Shown: positions 45,263 to 54,956 of the stretch, in pieces
Layout: each line of letters begins with the position of its first letter
How positions within the stretch are numbered: position 1 is the first letter of the stretch
Source: Bacillus sp. ISL-51
GTDB lineage: Bacteria > Bacillota > Bacilli > Bacillales > Bacillaceae
Length of the DNA stretch: 64,000 bases
Assembly: GCF_018613535.1 (NCBI RefSeq)
Contig: NZ_JAGGQB010000005.1
Coordinates: 124,001 to 188,000 of the forward strand
Direction: 5' to 3'
Position numbers and translations under genes: made by a program
The notes under the pieces: model-generated
Told to the model about the DNA's origin: nothing
What the model saw: only the letters and a program-made list of their open reading frames with translations
Databases searched by the model: none

Positions 45263-48028
45263 TTATTTTTGATAATATTTTTCCACGATTTCCGCATTTC
45301 GGAGCGATAATGTCGGATATTTCGGATTGGCGCCGACATCTTTGGAAATCACACGGGACCGTTCACACATTTGGCCCTCTGCTTTTTCTACGGTTATTTT
45401 TCCTGTGGCAAAGCTTTGCGCATCTTCCGGCGCTTCACTTTCATCTTTCACCGTCAGTTCAGACACGATAAACAGCTGTGCTGTATTTTCTTTAATGGAT
45501 GACAGCAGGTCACGATTTTCTTTGTTCGGATACAAAGTCAGGCTCGCTTCCAATGATTTCCCGATAATTTTTTCGTTCCGGGCTGTTTCTAACGCTTTTA
45601 ACACGTCATTGCGCAGCTCCATGAAACGGTCAAATTTTTCCTCTGCCGCTTCACTGTCAGGAACAGAGATCGTTTTCGGCATATCTGTCAGCTGAACGCT
45701 CGGTTCTTCCACAAATGATAAATGAGTCCACATTTCATCAGCCGTATGCGGCAGAATCGGCGCAGTCAGCTTCACTAACGCAAGCAGGGTTTCATAAAAA
45801 ACCGTCTGCATGCTGCGGCGGTCCGGATGATCCGCGTGCTCGATGTACACCACGTCTTTTGCAAAATCAAGATAGAAAGAGCTGAGCTCGATCGTGCAGA
45901 AGTTATGAATGCTGTGATATACAACCGCAAATTCATATTCATCATATGCTTTTTTCACTTTTTCAATCAGCTTATTCAATTTAACCAGCATATACTGATC
46001 CACTTCCCGAAGGTCTTTTACATCAACGGCATTAACGCTCGGATTGAAGTCAAACAGGTTGCCGTGAAGGAAACGGAATGTATTGCGGATTTTACGGTAT
46101 ACTTCAGCGACTTGTTTTAAAATATCTTCAGAAACAGGGTGGTCGGCCTGATAGTTTACTGATGATACCCATAAGCGTAAAATCTCCGCTCCAAGCTGTC
46201 TGGCTATCTTTGTCGGATCAATGGTGTTGCCAAGTGATTTACTCATTTTTCTGCCGTTTGCATCAAGTGTGAAGCCGTGGCTTAAGACACCTTTATAAGG
46301 CGCATGGCCTGTGACGGCAACAGCGGTAGAAAGGGATGAGTTAAACCAGCCGCGGTATTGGTCTGAGCCTTCAAGATATAAATCAGCCGGACGGACGAGA
46401 TCATCACGTTCTTCAAGCACAGCCTGATGCGAAGAACCGGAATCAAACCACACATCCATGATGTCCTGTTCTTTTGTGAAGATGCCGTTCGGGCTTCCCG
46501 GATGCGTAAATCCTTCCGGCAGCAAGTCTTTTGCTTCTTTTTCAAACCAGATGTTTGAGCCGTGTTTTTTGAACAGCTCTGAAACGTGTTCAATTGTCTC
46601 GTCAGTGATAACCGGCTCGCCATTTTCAGCATAAAATACCGGAATCGGCACACCCCAGACACGCTGTCTTGAAATACACCAGTCACCACGGTCGCGCACC
46701 ATGTTGTAAAGACGCTGTTCGCCCCATTCAGGCACCCATTTCGTTTTTTTGATGGCATCAAGCAGGTCAGATCTGAAATCTTTGATGGACGCGAACCATT
46801 GCGCAGTCGCTCTGAAAATGGTCGGTTTTTTTGTTCTCCAGTCGTGCGGATAGGAGTGTGTAATGAACTCGAGCTTCAACAGCGCGCCATTTTCTTCAAG
46901 CTTCTCTGTGATCGGCTTGTTTGCTTTATCATAGAACATGCCTTCAAAACCAGGTGCTTCGTCAGTCATGTTTCCCTTTTCATCAACAGGGCAAAGAACC
47001 TCTAAGCCGTATTTTTGACCGACGATAAAGTCATCTTCCCCGTGGCCCGGAGCAGTATGGACACAGCCCGTTCCGGCATCCGTTGTCACGTGCTCACCGA
47101 GCATGACGAGCGAATCTCTGCCATACAGCGGATGTTCAGCAATAATATGTTCCAATTCTCTTCCTTTGTATGCGGCGACAACTTCCGGGTTTTCAAAACC
47201 GCATGCTTGGGCAACGTTTTCGATTAAATCAGTTGCGACGACATAACGTTTCTCTCCGGCTTTGATGACGCTGTATTCTAACTCCGGATGAACGGAAATT
47301 CCGAGGTTGGCAGGCATCGTCCATGGTGTTGTCGTCCAAATGATGAAGCTTTCTCCGTTTTCAAGAACGCCCTTTCCGTCTTTCACTTTAAACGCGACAT
47401 AAATAGATGGAGAACGTTTGTCCTGATATTCAATTTCCGCTTCTGCCAAAGCAGATTCACTTGAAGGAGACCAGTTAACAGGCTTCAGGCCTTTATAAAT
47501 GTAGCCTCTTTTCGCCATCTCACCGAAAACGCGGATTTGCTGCGCTTCAAATTCAGGCTGCAGCGTGACATAAGGGTTTTCCCAGTCTCCTCTGACGCCA
47601 AGGCGCTTGAATTGTTCGCGCTGTCCTTCAATCTGCTGCCATGCATATTCTTCACAAAGCTTGCGGAAATCAGCAACGGACATTTCTTTCCGGTTTACTT
47701 TTTTGTTTTTTGTCAGCGCCGTTTCAATCGGCAGCCCGTGTGTATCCCAGCCCGGCACGTACGGGGCGTTGTAACCGCTCATTGATTTATAGCGGACGAT
47801 AAAGTCTTTCAGGATTTTGTTCAGGGCATGACCCATGTGGATGTCTCCGTTTGCATACGGAGGCCCGTCATGAAGCACAAACTTCGGGCGGTCTTTCGTC
47901 CGTTCTTGAACAAGGCGGTAAATGTCCTGTTCCTCCCATTGTTTTTGCATGTCCGGTTCACGGTTCGGCAGATTTCCTCTCATCGGAAAATCTGTTTTCG
48001 GCATCAACAGCGTATCTTTGTAATCCAT
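45263..48028 (-). CDS. ileS: isoleucyl-tRNA synthetase
   Basis: A 921-residue class I synthetase that charges tRNA-Ile. The HIGH-type motif is in [15 protein letters not shown] near residues 57-71, the KMSKS loop in [10 protein letters not shown] near 593-602, and the editing (CP1) domain lies between, including [16 protein letters not shown]. The start at 48028 is chosen because GGAGG lies 7 bases before it and the length equals the usual one; the open frame to 48157 runs through the T-box. At the C terminus the usual four-cysteine zinc site reads Cys888, Ser891, Ser908, Asn911, so it is probably not metal-binding. Transcription is under T-box control. Confidence 0.97.
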   Translation of the reverse strand: MDYKDTLLMPKTDFPMRGNLPNREPDMQKQWEEQDIYRLVQERTKDRPKFVLHDGPPYANGDIHMGHALNKILKDFIVRYKSMSGYNAPYVPGWDTHGLPIETALTKNKKVNRKEMSVADFRKLCEEYAWQQIEGQREQFKRLGVRGDWENPYVTLQPEFEAQQIRVFGEMAKRGYIYKGLKPVNWSPSSESALAEAEIEYQDKRSPSIYVAFKVKDGKGVLENGESFIIWTTTPWTMPANLGISVHPELEYSVIKAGEKRYVVATDLIENVAQACGFENPEVVAAYKGRELEHIIAEHPLYGRDSLVMLGEHVTTDAGTGCVHTAPGHGEDDFIVGQKYGLEVLCPVDEKGNMTDEAPGFEGMFYDKANKPITEKLEENGALLKLEFITHSYPHDWRTKKPTIFRATAQWFASIKDFRSDLLDAIKKTKWVPEWGEQRLYNMVRDRGDWCISRQRVWGVPIPVFYAENGEPVITDETIEHVSELFKKHGSNIWFEKEAKDLLPEGFTHPGSPNGIFTKEQDIMDVWFDSGSSHQAVLEERDDLVRPADLYLEGSDQYRGWFNSSLSTAVAVTGHAPYKGVLSHGFTLDANGRKMSKSLGNTIDPTKIARQLGAEILRLWVSSVNYQADHPVSEDILKQVAEVYRKIRNTFRFLHGNLFDFNPSVNAVDVKDLREVDQYMLVKLNKLIEKVKKAYDEYEFAVVYHSIHNFCTIELSSFYLDFAKDVVYIEHADHPDRRSMQTVFYETLLALVKLTAPILPHTADEMWTHLSFVEEPSVQLTDMPKTISVPDSEAAEEKFDRFMELRNDVLKALETARNEKIIGKSLEASLTLYPNKENRDLLSSIKENTAQLFIVSELTVKDESEAPEDAQSFATGKITVEKAEGQMCERSRVISKDVGANPKYPTLSLRNAEIVEKYYQK

Positions 48029-48057
48029 CTTCATTCCTCCACAACATTTTTCAGAAA

Positions 48058-48320
48058 ATAAAAAAAGCCCTCTCATCCCATAAGGGACGAGAAAGCTTAT
48101 CTCGCGGTACCACCCTTTTAGAAAAAGCGGCAAATCCCGCCTTTTCCACTCGAGCATCGTAACGTGATGGAACGTCCTTTCCTACTGTAAGTTCAGAAAG
48201 GAAACTAAAGGGCTGATCCACATGATTCAGGCCATGCCGGGCTTCCACCTTCCCCGGTTCGCTTTATGGCTTTTTTGAGTCATGACGGTCCCTTTCAATC
48301 GTCTTTTCATCTGAATTTAT
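48058..48320 (-). ncRNA. T-box leader of ileS
   Basis: The T-box sequence AGGGTGGTACCGCG is present on the minus strand at 48103-48116. A terminator follows at 48058-48097 (CTCGTCCC / GGGATGAG, then CTTTTTTT). Upstream lies the long stem I region with GGTGGAAG and AGTAGG-like elements. An ATC triplet near 48223-48225 in TGAATCATG is a candidate isoleucine specifier, but I could not fold the stem to prove it. Uncharged tRNA-Ile would stabilise the antiterminator and permit ileS expression. This fills the 341-base gap between ileS and divIVA together with the promoter. Confidence 0.95.
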
Positions 48321-48326
48321 GAACGT

Positions 48327-48356
48327 ATTATATTCGAACGGCCCTGAGAATGTCAA
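48327..48356 (-). promoter_or_regulatory. sigma-A promoter of ileS
   Basis: On the minus strand TTGACA (48351-48356) and TATAAT (48327-48332), both perfect, with an 18-base spacer. It lies just after the divIVA stop. Confidence 0.9.
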
Positions 48357-48369
48357 GAAAATCAGAAAA

Positions 48370-48864
48370 TTATTCTTTTTCCTCAAACACCGCATCGACT
48401 TCGTATTCAAGCAGATGATCCCAATCATCATTTTTCAAAAGGTCGAGCTGCGCTTCAATCAGCATTTGGAAACGGGTTCTGAACACTTTTGACTGTTTTT
48501 TCAGCTCTTCAATTTCCATGGCGATTTTTCTTGATTTTGACAGCGACTCGTTAATGATGCGGTCCGCATTTTTTTCCGCTTCACGGACGATCAGCTTCGC
48601 CTCTTTCTGTGAGTTGCGTTTGACGTCTTCTGCGGCCTCTTGCGCCACGAGGATTGATTTATTCAGCGTTTCTTCGATATTAGCAAAGTGTCCGATTCTT
48701 TCGTCAAGCTCATTCACTTTCGCTTCAAGCTCCGCTTTTTTCCGGAGTGCGATTTCATAATCTTTTCTGACTTGCATTAAAAATTCATTTACTTCATCTT
48801 CATCATATCCGCGAAAACCTTTTGTAAACGTTTTGTTATGGATATCATTTGGCGTTAATGGCAT
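48370..48864 (-). CDS. divIVA: cell-division/polarity protein DivIVA
   Basis: A 164-residue coiled-coil protein that recognises negatively curved membrane at the septum and poles, recruits MinJ/MinCD and helps anchor the chromosome during sporulation. The N-terminal lipid-binding domain (about 1-57) has the family's PLTPNDIHNKTFTKGFRGYD with membrane-inserting Phe17. Two long coiled-coil stretches follow (about 30-60 and 65-155). A TATAAT at 48910-48915 on the minus strand, 46 bases upstream, suggests its own promoter, although the -35 is weak. It is the last gene of the ylm division cluster. Confidence 0.97.
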   Translation of the reverse strand: MPLTPNDIHNKTFTKGFRGYDEDEVNEFLMQVRKDYEIALRKKAELEAKVNELDERIGHFANIEETLNKSILVAQEAAEDVKRNSQKEAKLIVREAEKNADRIINESLSKSRKIAMEIEELKKQSKVFRTRFQMLIEAQLDLLKNDDWDHLLEYEVDAVFEEKE

Positions 48865-48958
48865 ACTGCCACCTCCATTTTTACATTTCAGTACGATTAT
48901 CTAGTTCACATTATAAAACAAATACGGCACAGATGGAGAAAAAAACTGAAAAAACGAC

Positions 48959-49729
48959 TCATTTTTGACGTTCAAACGTGACTTTCCACTTGTCTTTTTT
49001 CGTTTTTCCCTCAATTTTTGTCAAACTGCATCGGCCGAAGCCCCGAATGGAAAGCATGTCTCCTTCTGCGACCTGATAGGACGGATCCTCAACGGTCTTC
49101 CAGTTTACCTTGACGAGTCCGTTTTTCACAAGCGTCTGCGCCTTTTGCCGGGATTGCCGGCTCATAGAGGCGCAAACGGCATCGAGACGCAATGAAGAAA
49201 CCGTGTCATCTCTTATTTCGACATCCGAAGCAGGAATGTGAAGATCGGTGAGCGCAATTTTCTCAAGCTTTACCGGGGCTTTGCCCGCTTTGGTGAGCTG
49301 GACGCTGATAAAATCGGCAATTTCCCCGGACACGATAAGCTGCACCGCTTTTTCCGAAAACACCAAATCACCGAATTTCTGCCGCTTTAATCCGATCCCC
49401 ATTAAAGACCCGAGAAGAGAACGGTGGTCGATGCTGACGAATTTTTCAGCATATTGAACCTCAAAAGCCTGAAGCTCATAATCATTCTGTTCCGGCTCAA
49501 TATAATCAGGGTATAATATCGCCCGTTTGCGTTCGGCCCGATCATATCCTCCGAAAAACGCGAGACCGCAGGCATCACCGATAACGGCTTTTAACATCAC
49601 CTGTTCCCGCGGATCTAAAAAATCGGTCAGTTTCAGCCGATACTGCTCCAGGACAATCTGTTTCCATTCGAGCGCCTGATCGATAAAAGGCCGCTCGTCC
49701 TTTCTGAAGTGCTGGTAAATATCGCTCAT
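48959..49729 (-). CDS. ylmH: S4-domain RNA-binding protein YlmH
   Basis: A 256-residue protein with a C-terminal S4 RNA-binding domain (about 180-245, LRLDAVCASMSRQSRQKAQTLVKNGLVKVNW) and an N-terminal ylmH-specific domain. Recent work in B. subtilis describes YlmH as a factor in ribosome-associated quality control that can partly replace RqcP; rqcH, the central factor, is also in this window. Its position between ylmG and divIVA is widely conserved in Gram-positive bacteria. A terminator-like hairpin lies upstream at 49752-49772. Confidence 0.93.
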   Translation of the reverse strand: MSDIYQHFRKDERPFIDQALEWKQIVLEQYRLKLTDFLDPREQVMLKAVIGDACGLAFFGGYDRAERKRAILYPDYIEPEQNDYELQAFEVQYAEKFVSIDHRSLLGSLMGIGLKRQKFGDLVFSEKAVQLIVSGEIADFISVQLTKAGKAPVKLEKIALTDLHIPASDVEIRDDTVSSLRLDAVCASMSRQSRQKAQTLVKNGLVKVNWKTVEDPSYQVAEGDMLSIRGFGRCSLTKIEGKTKKDKWKVTFERQK

Positions 49730-49751
49730 GTTCTTTCCTTTCTATGTAAAG

Positions 49752-49772
49752 AGGCTTGGCTGGTGCCAAGCC
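49752..49772 (-). terminator. hairpin between ylmG and ylmH
   Basis: AGGCTTGGC and GCCAAGCCT pair perfectly around a four-base loop and are followed by CTTTAC on the minus strand. The T tract is poor, so it may be an attenuator or a processing/stability element. Confidence 0.5.
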
Positions 49773-49789
49773 TGTATCAAACTGTCACA

Positions 49790-50068
49790 TTACGTATACA
49801 TTGCGATCATGCGGTATAGACCCCAAAGTCCTGTCGCGGCAAACCGAAGCACGATAATGGCAACAATCGGGGATATATCCAGCATGGCAATCGGCGGAAT
49901 GATCCTTCTGAACGGCTCTAAATACGGCTCGCATATTGCTGCGAGAAACCGTCCGACTGCCGTTTCCCTCGTACTCGGCACCCAGGACATAAAAATATAA
50001 ATAATCAGGGCAAACGAGTAAATGTAAATTAAATAGCTCAGAACGGAAAAAATTTGATAAAGAATCAT
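49790..50068 (-). CDS. ylmG: YggT-family membrane protein YlmG
   Basis: A 92-residue YggT family protein with two predicted membrane helices (about 5-28 and 62-85) separated by a short amphipathic segment containing the family motif [13 protein letters not shown] near residues 47-59. The family is found next to sepF in many Gram-positive bacteria and in plastids; its molecular function is not established. It lies six bases after sepF. Confidence 0.92.
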   Translation of the reverse strand: MILYQIFSVLSYLIYIYSFALIIYIFMSWVPSTRETAVGRFLAAICEPYLEPFRRIIPPIAMLDISPIVAIIVLRFAATGLWGLYRMIAMYT

Positions 50069-50074
50069 CCTGCT

Positions 50075-50533
50075 TTACCACCTCTGATGTTCGTCTTCAG
50101 ATATGAGCTCCGAAATCGTGCCGGATACGTCGACATTATCAGGCGTGCACAGAAAGATATCTGAACCGATTCTTTGAATGTCGCCGCCGATGGCGTAGAC
50201 AGTCCCGCTTAAAAAGTCGACGATTCTTTTCGCCTGATCATGCTGAATGCGCTGAAGATTAACGACAACTGCCCGCCTGTTCTTTAAATGATCGGCGATT
50301 TCCTGCGCTTCCGCATATACACGCGGCTCACTCAACACCACTTTAGAGGATTTCTGAACACTTTGCAAGCTTACTACGTTTTGCTTGCCGGCCGCCTTTT
50401 GAGCATAGGCTGGCTGCTTTTCTTTTTGCTGATCATGCTCTTCCGGATGATCCTGCTCTGTTTCAATATATTCGTACTCATACTCTTCCTCATCCATTGA
50501 GAAAAAGTTTTTCAGTTTATTTTTCATGCTCAT
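50075..50533 (-). CDS. sepF: cell division protein SepF
   Basis: A 152-residue FtsZ-binding protein that forms rings or arcs at the septum and anchors FtsZ to the membrane. An N-terminal amphipathic membrane helix ([13 protein letters not shown]) is followed by an acidic, variable linker (about 14-55) and a conserved C-terminal domain (about 60-145) with [20 protein letters not shown] and [21 protein letters not shown]. It overlaps ylmE by four bases. The linker is the only part that differs clearly from B. subtilis SepF. Confidence 0.96.
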   Translation of the reverse strand: MSMKNKLKNFFSMDEEEYEYEYIETEQDHPEEHDQQKEKQPAYAQKAAGKQNVVSLQSVQKSSKVVLSEPRVYAEAQEIADHLKNRRAVVVNLQRIQHDQAKRIVDFLSGTVYAIGGDIQRIGSDIFLCTPDNVDVSGTISELISEDEHQRW

Positions 50534-51222
50534 TTGTTAACACCCCCTGTTTCATTTCCGACTAATGAGGAGCCTATTCTGATAAGTGTAGCGCCCTCTT
50601 CAACAGCAATTTCATAATCATTTGACATGCCCATGGAGAGCTCCCGGCACGGTGCGTTCGTCTGGTTCAGCTCCTGTACGCGGTCGCGGAGATCCCGTAA
50701 TTCCCGAAAACAGGCTCTGATCCTGTCTTTATCGTCTGTCAGCGGAGCCATCGTCATCAGCCCTTCTACAGAGATGTTTGTAAATCCTGAAAGCTCCCGG
50801 ATAAAGGGGATGACCTCTTCTGTTTTCATACCGTGCTTAGACGGTTCAAGCGATGTATTCACCTGCACTAAACAGCGCACTTTATGTGAAGCTCGTTTTT
50901 CAATCTCTTTTGCCAATGACAGTCTGTCTAAGGAGTGAATATAAGATACGCGGTCAACGACAGACTTCACTTTTCTTGACTGAAGACTGCCGATAAAATG
51001 CCAATCCGGATTTCCCGTGATGACATCCTGCTTGCGGACCAGCTCGGTATCCCGATTTTCTCCCAGGCTTGTAATGCCTGCATCAACGGCCTCCTGAGCC
51101 CTTTCTGTTGATACATATTTTGTAACAGCGATGATGGTCACATTCTCAGGGCTTCGGCCCGATCTGTTACATGCTTCGTTTATTCGTTCGTTTATATGTC
51201 GTAATTGATCAGCAACACGCAA
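50530..51222 (-). CDS. ylmE: YggS-family pyridoxal-phosphate-binding protein YlmE
   Basis: A 230-residue PLPBP/YggS family protein, a TIM-barrel that binds pyridoxal phosphate without known catalytic activity and affects vitamin B6 and amino-acid balance. The PLP lysine lies in IIAVTKYVS near residues 30-38, and the phosphate-binding end has [27 protein letters not shown] near 197-223. The start is TTG at 51222, with AAGGAGG about 11 bases upstream; no better in-frame codon is near. It lies six bases after ylmD and overlaps sepF. Confidence 0.93.
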   Translation of the reverse strand: MRVADQLRHINERINEACNRSGRSPENVTIIAVTKYVSTERAQEAVDAGITSLGENRDTELVRKQDVITGNPDWHFIGSLQSRKVKSVVDRVSYIHSLDRLSLAKEIEKRASHKVRCLVQVNTSLEPSKHGMKTEEVIPFIRELSGFTNISVEGLMTMAPLTDDKDRIRACFRELRDLRDRVQELNQTNAPCRELSMGMSNDYEIAVEEGATLIRIGSSLVGNETGGVNK

Positions 51223-51228
51223 GATTAC

Positions 51229-52065
51229 TTATGCCTCCTTCATTCCGATAAAGGACATCATGCGTCCCGTTTTTCCTTTGTCGCGGCGGTGTGAAAAGAA
51301 AAGATCACGCTCTGTTTCCGTACATAAACCGCTGACAGAAATGTTTTCTTCCGGAATGCCGCAATGTGTCAGAAGAAGACGGTTGACCTCTTTTAAGTCG
51401 AGCTTATATTGGCCTGCGCCCGTTTCACATACGGCTGATTCAGCCGAAAAAGGCAGCGCCCGGACTTCATTGATGACACGGTCATCTACGGTGTAGCATC
51501 CGCCGCTGATGGACGGGCCGATGACGGCGTGAATATCAGATACACGGGAGCCTTCCTGATCTGCCCAGCGTTCCGTCATGATGCGCCCAATTTGCTTAAC
51601 GGTTCCCTTCCATCCGGCATGGGCAGCCCCGATAAGAGAATTCACAGGGTCGTAAAAATACAAAGGCACACAGTCAGCAAAACACAGAGCCAAAAAGACG
51701 CCTTTATCTTTCGTGTAGAGCCCGTCCGTCCTGCGAAATGCAGCGGAGTAGTCCCTCGCTCCTTTTCCTCTGTCACCGGCTGTCACTTTTCGAATGCGGT
51801 TTTCATGTGTCTGATCGGCAAATACCCAAGAATCCAGTTCAGAGCCGCATAAAGACGCGATGATTTCACGATTTTTAACGACATCACAAGCTTCGTCACG
51901 GACATGCAATCCTGTATTTAACGATTCATACGGCGGATTGCTGACACCGCCGTTTTTTGTTGTAAATCCGGCGATGACCTTTGTGTTATGCTGATTCACG
52001 CGGTTCCAGTCTTGTATCATGAGTGCCGAGGGGGTGGTAAGACTAAACGGGTGATATGTATTCAT
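51229..52065 (-). CDS. ylmD: purine-nucleoside-processing laccase-fold protein YlmD
   Basis: A 278-residue YfiH/LACC1-family protein. Family members act on purine nucleosides, and older annotation as a polyphenol oxidase is doubtful. The zinc ligands are visible: NTGLHVRD, LALCFADCVPL and GAAHAGWKGTVKQIG, followed by VIGPSISGGCYTVDD near residues 167-181. The start at 52065 (MNTYHPF) gives the B. subtilis length; the ribosome site is weak. A TG-extended TAAAAT lies about 55 bases upstream on the minus strand, a candidate promoter for the ylmD-ylmE-sepF-ylmG string. Confidence 0.9.
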   Translation of the reverse strand: MNTYHPFSLTTPSALMIQDWNRVNQHNTKVIAGFTTKNGGVSNPPYESLNTGLHVRDEACDVVKNREIIASLCGSELDSWVFADQTHENRIRKVTAGDRGKGARDYSAAFRRTDGLYTKDKGVFLALCFADCVPLYFYDPVNSLIGAAHAGWKGTVKQIGRIMTERWADQEGSRVSDIHAVIGPSISGGCYTVDDRVINEVRALPFSAESAVCETGAGQYKLDLKEVNRLLLTHCGIPEENISVSGLCTETERDLFFSHRRDKGKTGRMMSFIGMKEA

Positions 52066-52172
52066 GAGGATCCAACCTTTCGACAAACATTAAAAAAGCG
52101 TAATTTCCCAATCATTTTACCACAATTTAAAGCATTCGTTTAGCGGCTGACTTTAAAATGAATGAAATAAAT

Positions 52173-52203
52173 GTGCCGGAAACATTGAGATTTCCGGCAT
52201 TTT
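52173..52203 (-). terminator. ylmC terminator
   Basis: On the minus strand TGCCGGAAA and TTTCCGGCA pair around a short loop, followed by CATTTATTTC. It separates ylmC from ylmD. Confidence 0.8.
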
Positions 52204-52218
52204 CAAGTAATGGGCTGA

Positions 52219-52470
52219 TCATGCAGAGCCCTTTGGTTCATTTACACGCACTAAGATGACATCTTCCCCAATTTTAACTATATTTCGCCAAGGAATGACC
52301 ATTTCCTCTTCTTTTCCGAAAAAACCGAGAACTTTTCCGCTGCCCCCTAAAATGATCGCCTGAATTTTACCCGTTGTCACATTAATATCGATGTCACCGA
52401 TGCTTCCGAGTTTTTTTCCGTTCGAAACGTTCACCACATCTTTTATTTGAAATTCAGAAATGCTGATCAT
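52219..52470 (-). CDS. ylmC: YlmC/YmxH-family PRC-barrel sporulation-associated protein
   Basis: An 83-residue PRC-barrel protein. In Bacillus, YlmC and its paralogue YmxH are linked to sporulation, but the function is unknown. The sequence MISISEFQIKDVVNVSNGKK and the IILGGSGKVLGFFGKEEEM stretch form the beta-barrel core. It is nearly identical to B. subtilis YlmC. The start at 52470 is chosen by homology; AAAGGA lies about 10 bases upstream. The longer open frame runs into the end of ylmB. TATAAT with TTGACA 20 bases upstream of it lies before the gene, too far apart for an ordinary sigma-A promoter. Confidence 0.9.
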   Translation of the reverse strand: MISISEFQIKDVVNVSNGKKLGSIGDIDINVTTGKIQAIILGGSGKVLGFFGKEEEMVIPWRNIVKIGEDVILVRVNEPKGSA

Positions 52471-52529
52471 CCGGATCACGTCCTTTACCGTTCTTTTTCT
52501 TATTATATGAACGGTCGGGCCGAACCTTG

Positions 52530-53810
52530 TCAAGCCGGGCAATCTTTTTTGCGGCTGCACCAGGTAATGATAAATCTCAGCATGATTTTCGTATACTCAA
52601 TAAGCTCCTCAACGGACACTTCCTCGTTTACGGAATGGGCATTCTTCAGGTCGCCCGGCCCGTATATGACGCTCGGAATCCCGGCATCGTAAAGCCAGCC
52701 GCCGTCTGTTACGGTTTGTGATACATCTGTAACGGGCTCCTCCTTTTTGACGGCGCGGTGCGATGCTGCTAAAACACAAACCGCCGGATGATCAGGATCT
52801 ATTTCCAGCGCCGGAAAAATTTCGCCCCTGTCCTCAATCATTGAAGAGCCTCCCCATTTGAAAACCGGTCTGTTTTCCCTCAGCCACACATCACTGTCGC
52901 TGATTCGGTTCACAAAGTCTTCAATTTCCGCCGCCACTTGTTCATGTGTTTCGTTCGGATAAAAGTGAACCGTAATCCATAAGCGGCACTCATCCGCGAC
53001 AAAGGCAGCGTGTCTTCCCCCTTCTATTACAGCAGGGTTGATCGTATTTGTGCCGGGCGTAAAGCCGGGATAGTTTTTCATTACCGACCAGTGGCGCTCC
53101 AGCTCTCCGAGGGCGCCGATGATCTTCGCCATTTTTTCAATCGCGCTTGCCCCGAATGTGCCGCCGCCCGCGTGAATCATATTGCGCCTCATTCCGTCGT
53201 GAAACGTTTTTGCGCTTTTGATTTCTATCCAGCCGGTAATCACTCCGCCCTGGCCTTGAATATGCAGGCTGCTCGTATCCGCGACAACCGCAAAGTCCGC
53301 ATGATAACCGCGTCTGCAGCATTCAAGCGTGCCCGCTTCACCCACCTCTTCGCCGATGACCGACTGCACAATCAGATCGCCAGGCAGTTGTAAACCGGCT
53401 TCATGAATCAGCTTCAAGCAAAAAAGCACGCACGCCAGCCCGCCTTTCATATCAGAAGCGCCTCGTCCGATTAACATGCCGTCTTTTATAAGAGGCTGAA
53501 ACGGGTCCGAGCCCCAGTCTTCCCCGTTTACTTCGGCTACGTCAATGTGTCCGTTTAGAATGAGGCTTTGATAATGTTCGGAATCGGTTCCCTTTAACAC
53601 ACCGACTACGTTCGGATCTTCGGGGTAAACATCCCATATATCGACAGAACAGCCCAACTCTTTTAAAAACCCGGCAACCCATTTCTGCGCGGTTTTCGTA
53701 TTTCTCGCGGGCGGCGCCGGTGTGGGAAAGGAGATTAAAGTTTTGGCGATACTGATTAAATCAGCCTGCTGCTCATCTGCTTTTTGTAATATCATATTGA
53801 GTTGATCCAA
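52530..53810 (-). CDS. ylmB: N-formyl-aminomethylpyrimidine deformylase (thiamine salvage), M20 family
   Basis: A 426-residue M20-family zinc amidohydrolase. B. subtilis YlmB removes the formyl group from formyl-aminopyrimidine, a breakdown product of thiamine, so that TenA can produce HMP for thiamine synthesis. Metal-binding motifs are [28 protein letters not shown] and [10 protein letters not shown], with a C-terminal His. The start is TTG at 53810 (protein [12 protein letters not shown]); AAGGAG lies about 9 bases before it and the length equals the B. subtilis protein. The longer open frame covers the riboswitch. It lies directly behind the TPP riboswitch at 53837-54012, which supports its thiamine role. 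Confidence 0.93.
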   Translation of the reverse strand: MDQLNMILQKADEQQADLISIAKTLISFPTPAPPARNTKTAQKWVAGFLKELGCSVDIWDVYPEDPNVVGVLKGTDSEHYQSLILNGHIDVAEVNGEDWGSDPFQPLIKDGMLIGRGASDMKGGLACVLFCLKLIHEAGLQLPGDLIVQSVIGEEVGEAGTLECCRRGYHADFAVVADTSSLHIQGQGGVITGWIEIKSAKTFHDGMRRNMIHAGGGTFGASAIEKMAKIIGALGELERHWSVMKNYPGFTPGTNTINPAVIEGGRHAAFVADECRLWITVHFYPNETHEQVAAEIEDFVNRISDSDVWLRENRPVFKWGGSSMIEDRGEIFPALEIDPDHPAVCVLAASHRAVKKEEPVTDVSQTVTDGGWLYDAGIPSVIYGPGDLKNAHSVNEEVSVEELIEYTKIMLRFIITWCSRKKDCPA

Positions 53811-53836
53811 TGGAAATCTCTCCTTCTTGTTGTATA

Positions 53837-54012
53837 GAAAAAACCGTTTCAACGAATGAAACGGCTTTAAAAAAACGCACAGGGGCCCGGCAATATATAA
53901 ACCGCGGCTTCCTCCGCTTTTTTCACCGCTTCCCTCCGCTGGCATGATCCAGATCAGGTCTGTTAAGGGTTGAGACACACGCCTCTCTCAGCTGCCGGAC
54001 AGCACCCCCAGG
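53837..54012 (-). ncRNA. TPP riboswitch (THI element) of ylmB
   Basis: Read on the minus strand, GGGGTGCT (54001-54009), CTGAGAGAGG, AACCCTT, ACCTGATCTGGATCATGCCA and GAGGGAAGC follow in the standard order of the THI box aptamer (about 53925-54012). A perfect terminator hairpin, CCGTTTCA / TGAAACGG then TTTTTTC, lies at 53837-53866 just before the ylmB ribosome site. TPP binding would favour termination. Confidence 0.97.
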
Positions 54013-54030
54013 ATGAAATGTATTCACCTT

Positions 54031-54825
54031 TCACACGGATGACGTTTCTTTCGTCCGTGTTAAAAACGGACGGTCATTGTTCCACATCACGCTGACCGGT
54101 ATGTCAAAAAAGGCAGAAAGCCGTTCATCAGAAAGCATATCCCGTATCCCGCCTGAGGCGAACACTTCGCCTTGTTTTAAAAGCAGCGCTTTATCAAATA
54201 CCGGTAAAATTTCTTCAGCATGATGGGTGACGTAAAGGATTGACGGCGCATTTTCTTTTCCGGCGATATATGTAATCGTATCTAACAGCTTTTCCCTCGC
54301 CATAAAGTCTAAACCAGTCACCGGCTCATCCAAAATTAAAAGTTCAGGATCTGCCATAAGGGCACGGGCAATCAGCGCCCTTTGTCTTTCTCCTTGGGAT
54401 AAGGTCTCATAGCGCCTGTCCGCGTAACCGAGCGCGCCCAAATCCTTCAAAAGCCCGATCGCTTTTTCCCTTACTTGTTCACTCGGTGTTTCGTATAAAC
54501 CGATAGATGCGTACGCACCGCTGAGCGCGATTTCAAATGCGGAATCCGCGGGATATAGTTTATGCTGAAGCCCGGCTGACACAAGGCCGATTTTTCTTCT
54601 GAACTTATCACCGAGCTCTGTTTTTCCGAATTGATGGCCGAGCACCTGCATCTCTCCTGAAGTAGGAAAGTAATATGAGCATAACATATTTAACAAAGCT
54701 GTTTTTCCGGCCCCGTTTAATCCGTACAGCACCCAGTTTTCATTTTGTTCAACATGCCAGTTTATATCCTTTAGAATCCATTTGCCGTTTCTTTTTAATG
54801 ACACGCGGTCAAGCTGTAAAATCAT
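54031..54825 (-). CDS. ylmA: ABC transporter ATP-binding protein YlmA
   Basis: A 264-residue ABC ATPase. Walker A is GLNGAGKT near residues 36-43, the signature LSQGERQR near 144-151, Walker B LLILDEPVTG near 163-172, and the switch His in YVTHHAEE. No permease or binding protein is next to it, so the substrate is unknown. It resembles solitary YlmA/ModF-like ATPases. A candidate promoter on the minus strand is TTTACG (54900-54905) and TATTCT (54877-54882), 17 bases apart with TG before the -10. ylmB, behind its riboswitch, follows in the same direction. Confidence 0.9.
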   Translation of the reverse strand: MILQLDRVSLKRNGKWILKDINWHVEQNENWVLYGLNGAGKTALLNMLCSYYFPTSGEMQVLGHQFGKTELGDKFRRKIGLVSAGLQHKLYPADSAFEIALSGAYASIGLYETPSEQVREKAIGLLKDLGALGYADRRYETLSQGERQRALIARALMADPELLILDEPVTGLDFMAREKLLDTITYIAGKENAPSILYVTHHAEEILPVFDKALLLKQGEVFASGGIRDMLSDERLSAFFDIPVSVMWNNDRPFLTRTKETSSV

Positions 54826-54916
54826 TGTGCTCCCCCCTGTAAATTTGTTTCAATTTTCATAAAACTTTTACAGATTAGAATACATGACTTTTTTGCATAC
54901 GTAAACCAGAGACACG

Positions 54917-54952
54917 AAAAAAGCCTTTAAAACAAATGTTTTAAAGGCTTTT
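54917..54952 (-). terminator. sigG terminator
   Basis: A perfect 14-bp stem AAAGCCTTTAAAAC / GTTTTAAAGGCTTT with loop ATTT, followed by TTTT, directly after the sigG stop. Confidence 0.93.
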
Positions 54953-54956
54953 CCCG

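Noticed and set aside
48029-48157. Upstream extension of the ileS frame through the T-box
   Set aside because: Covers the T-box sequence and terminator; the start at 48028 has a well-spaced GGAGG and gives the normal 921 residues.
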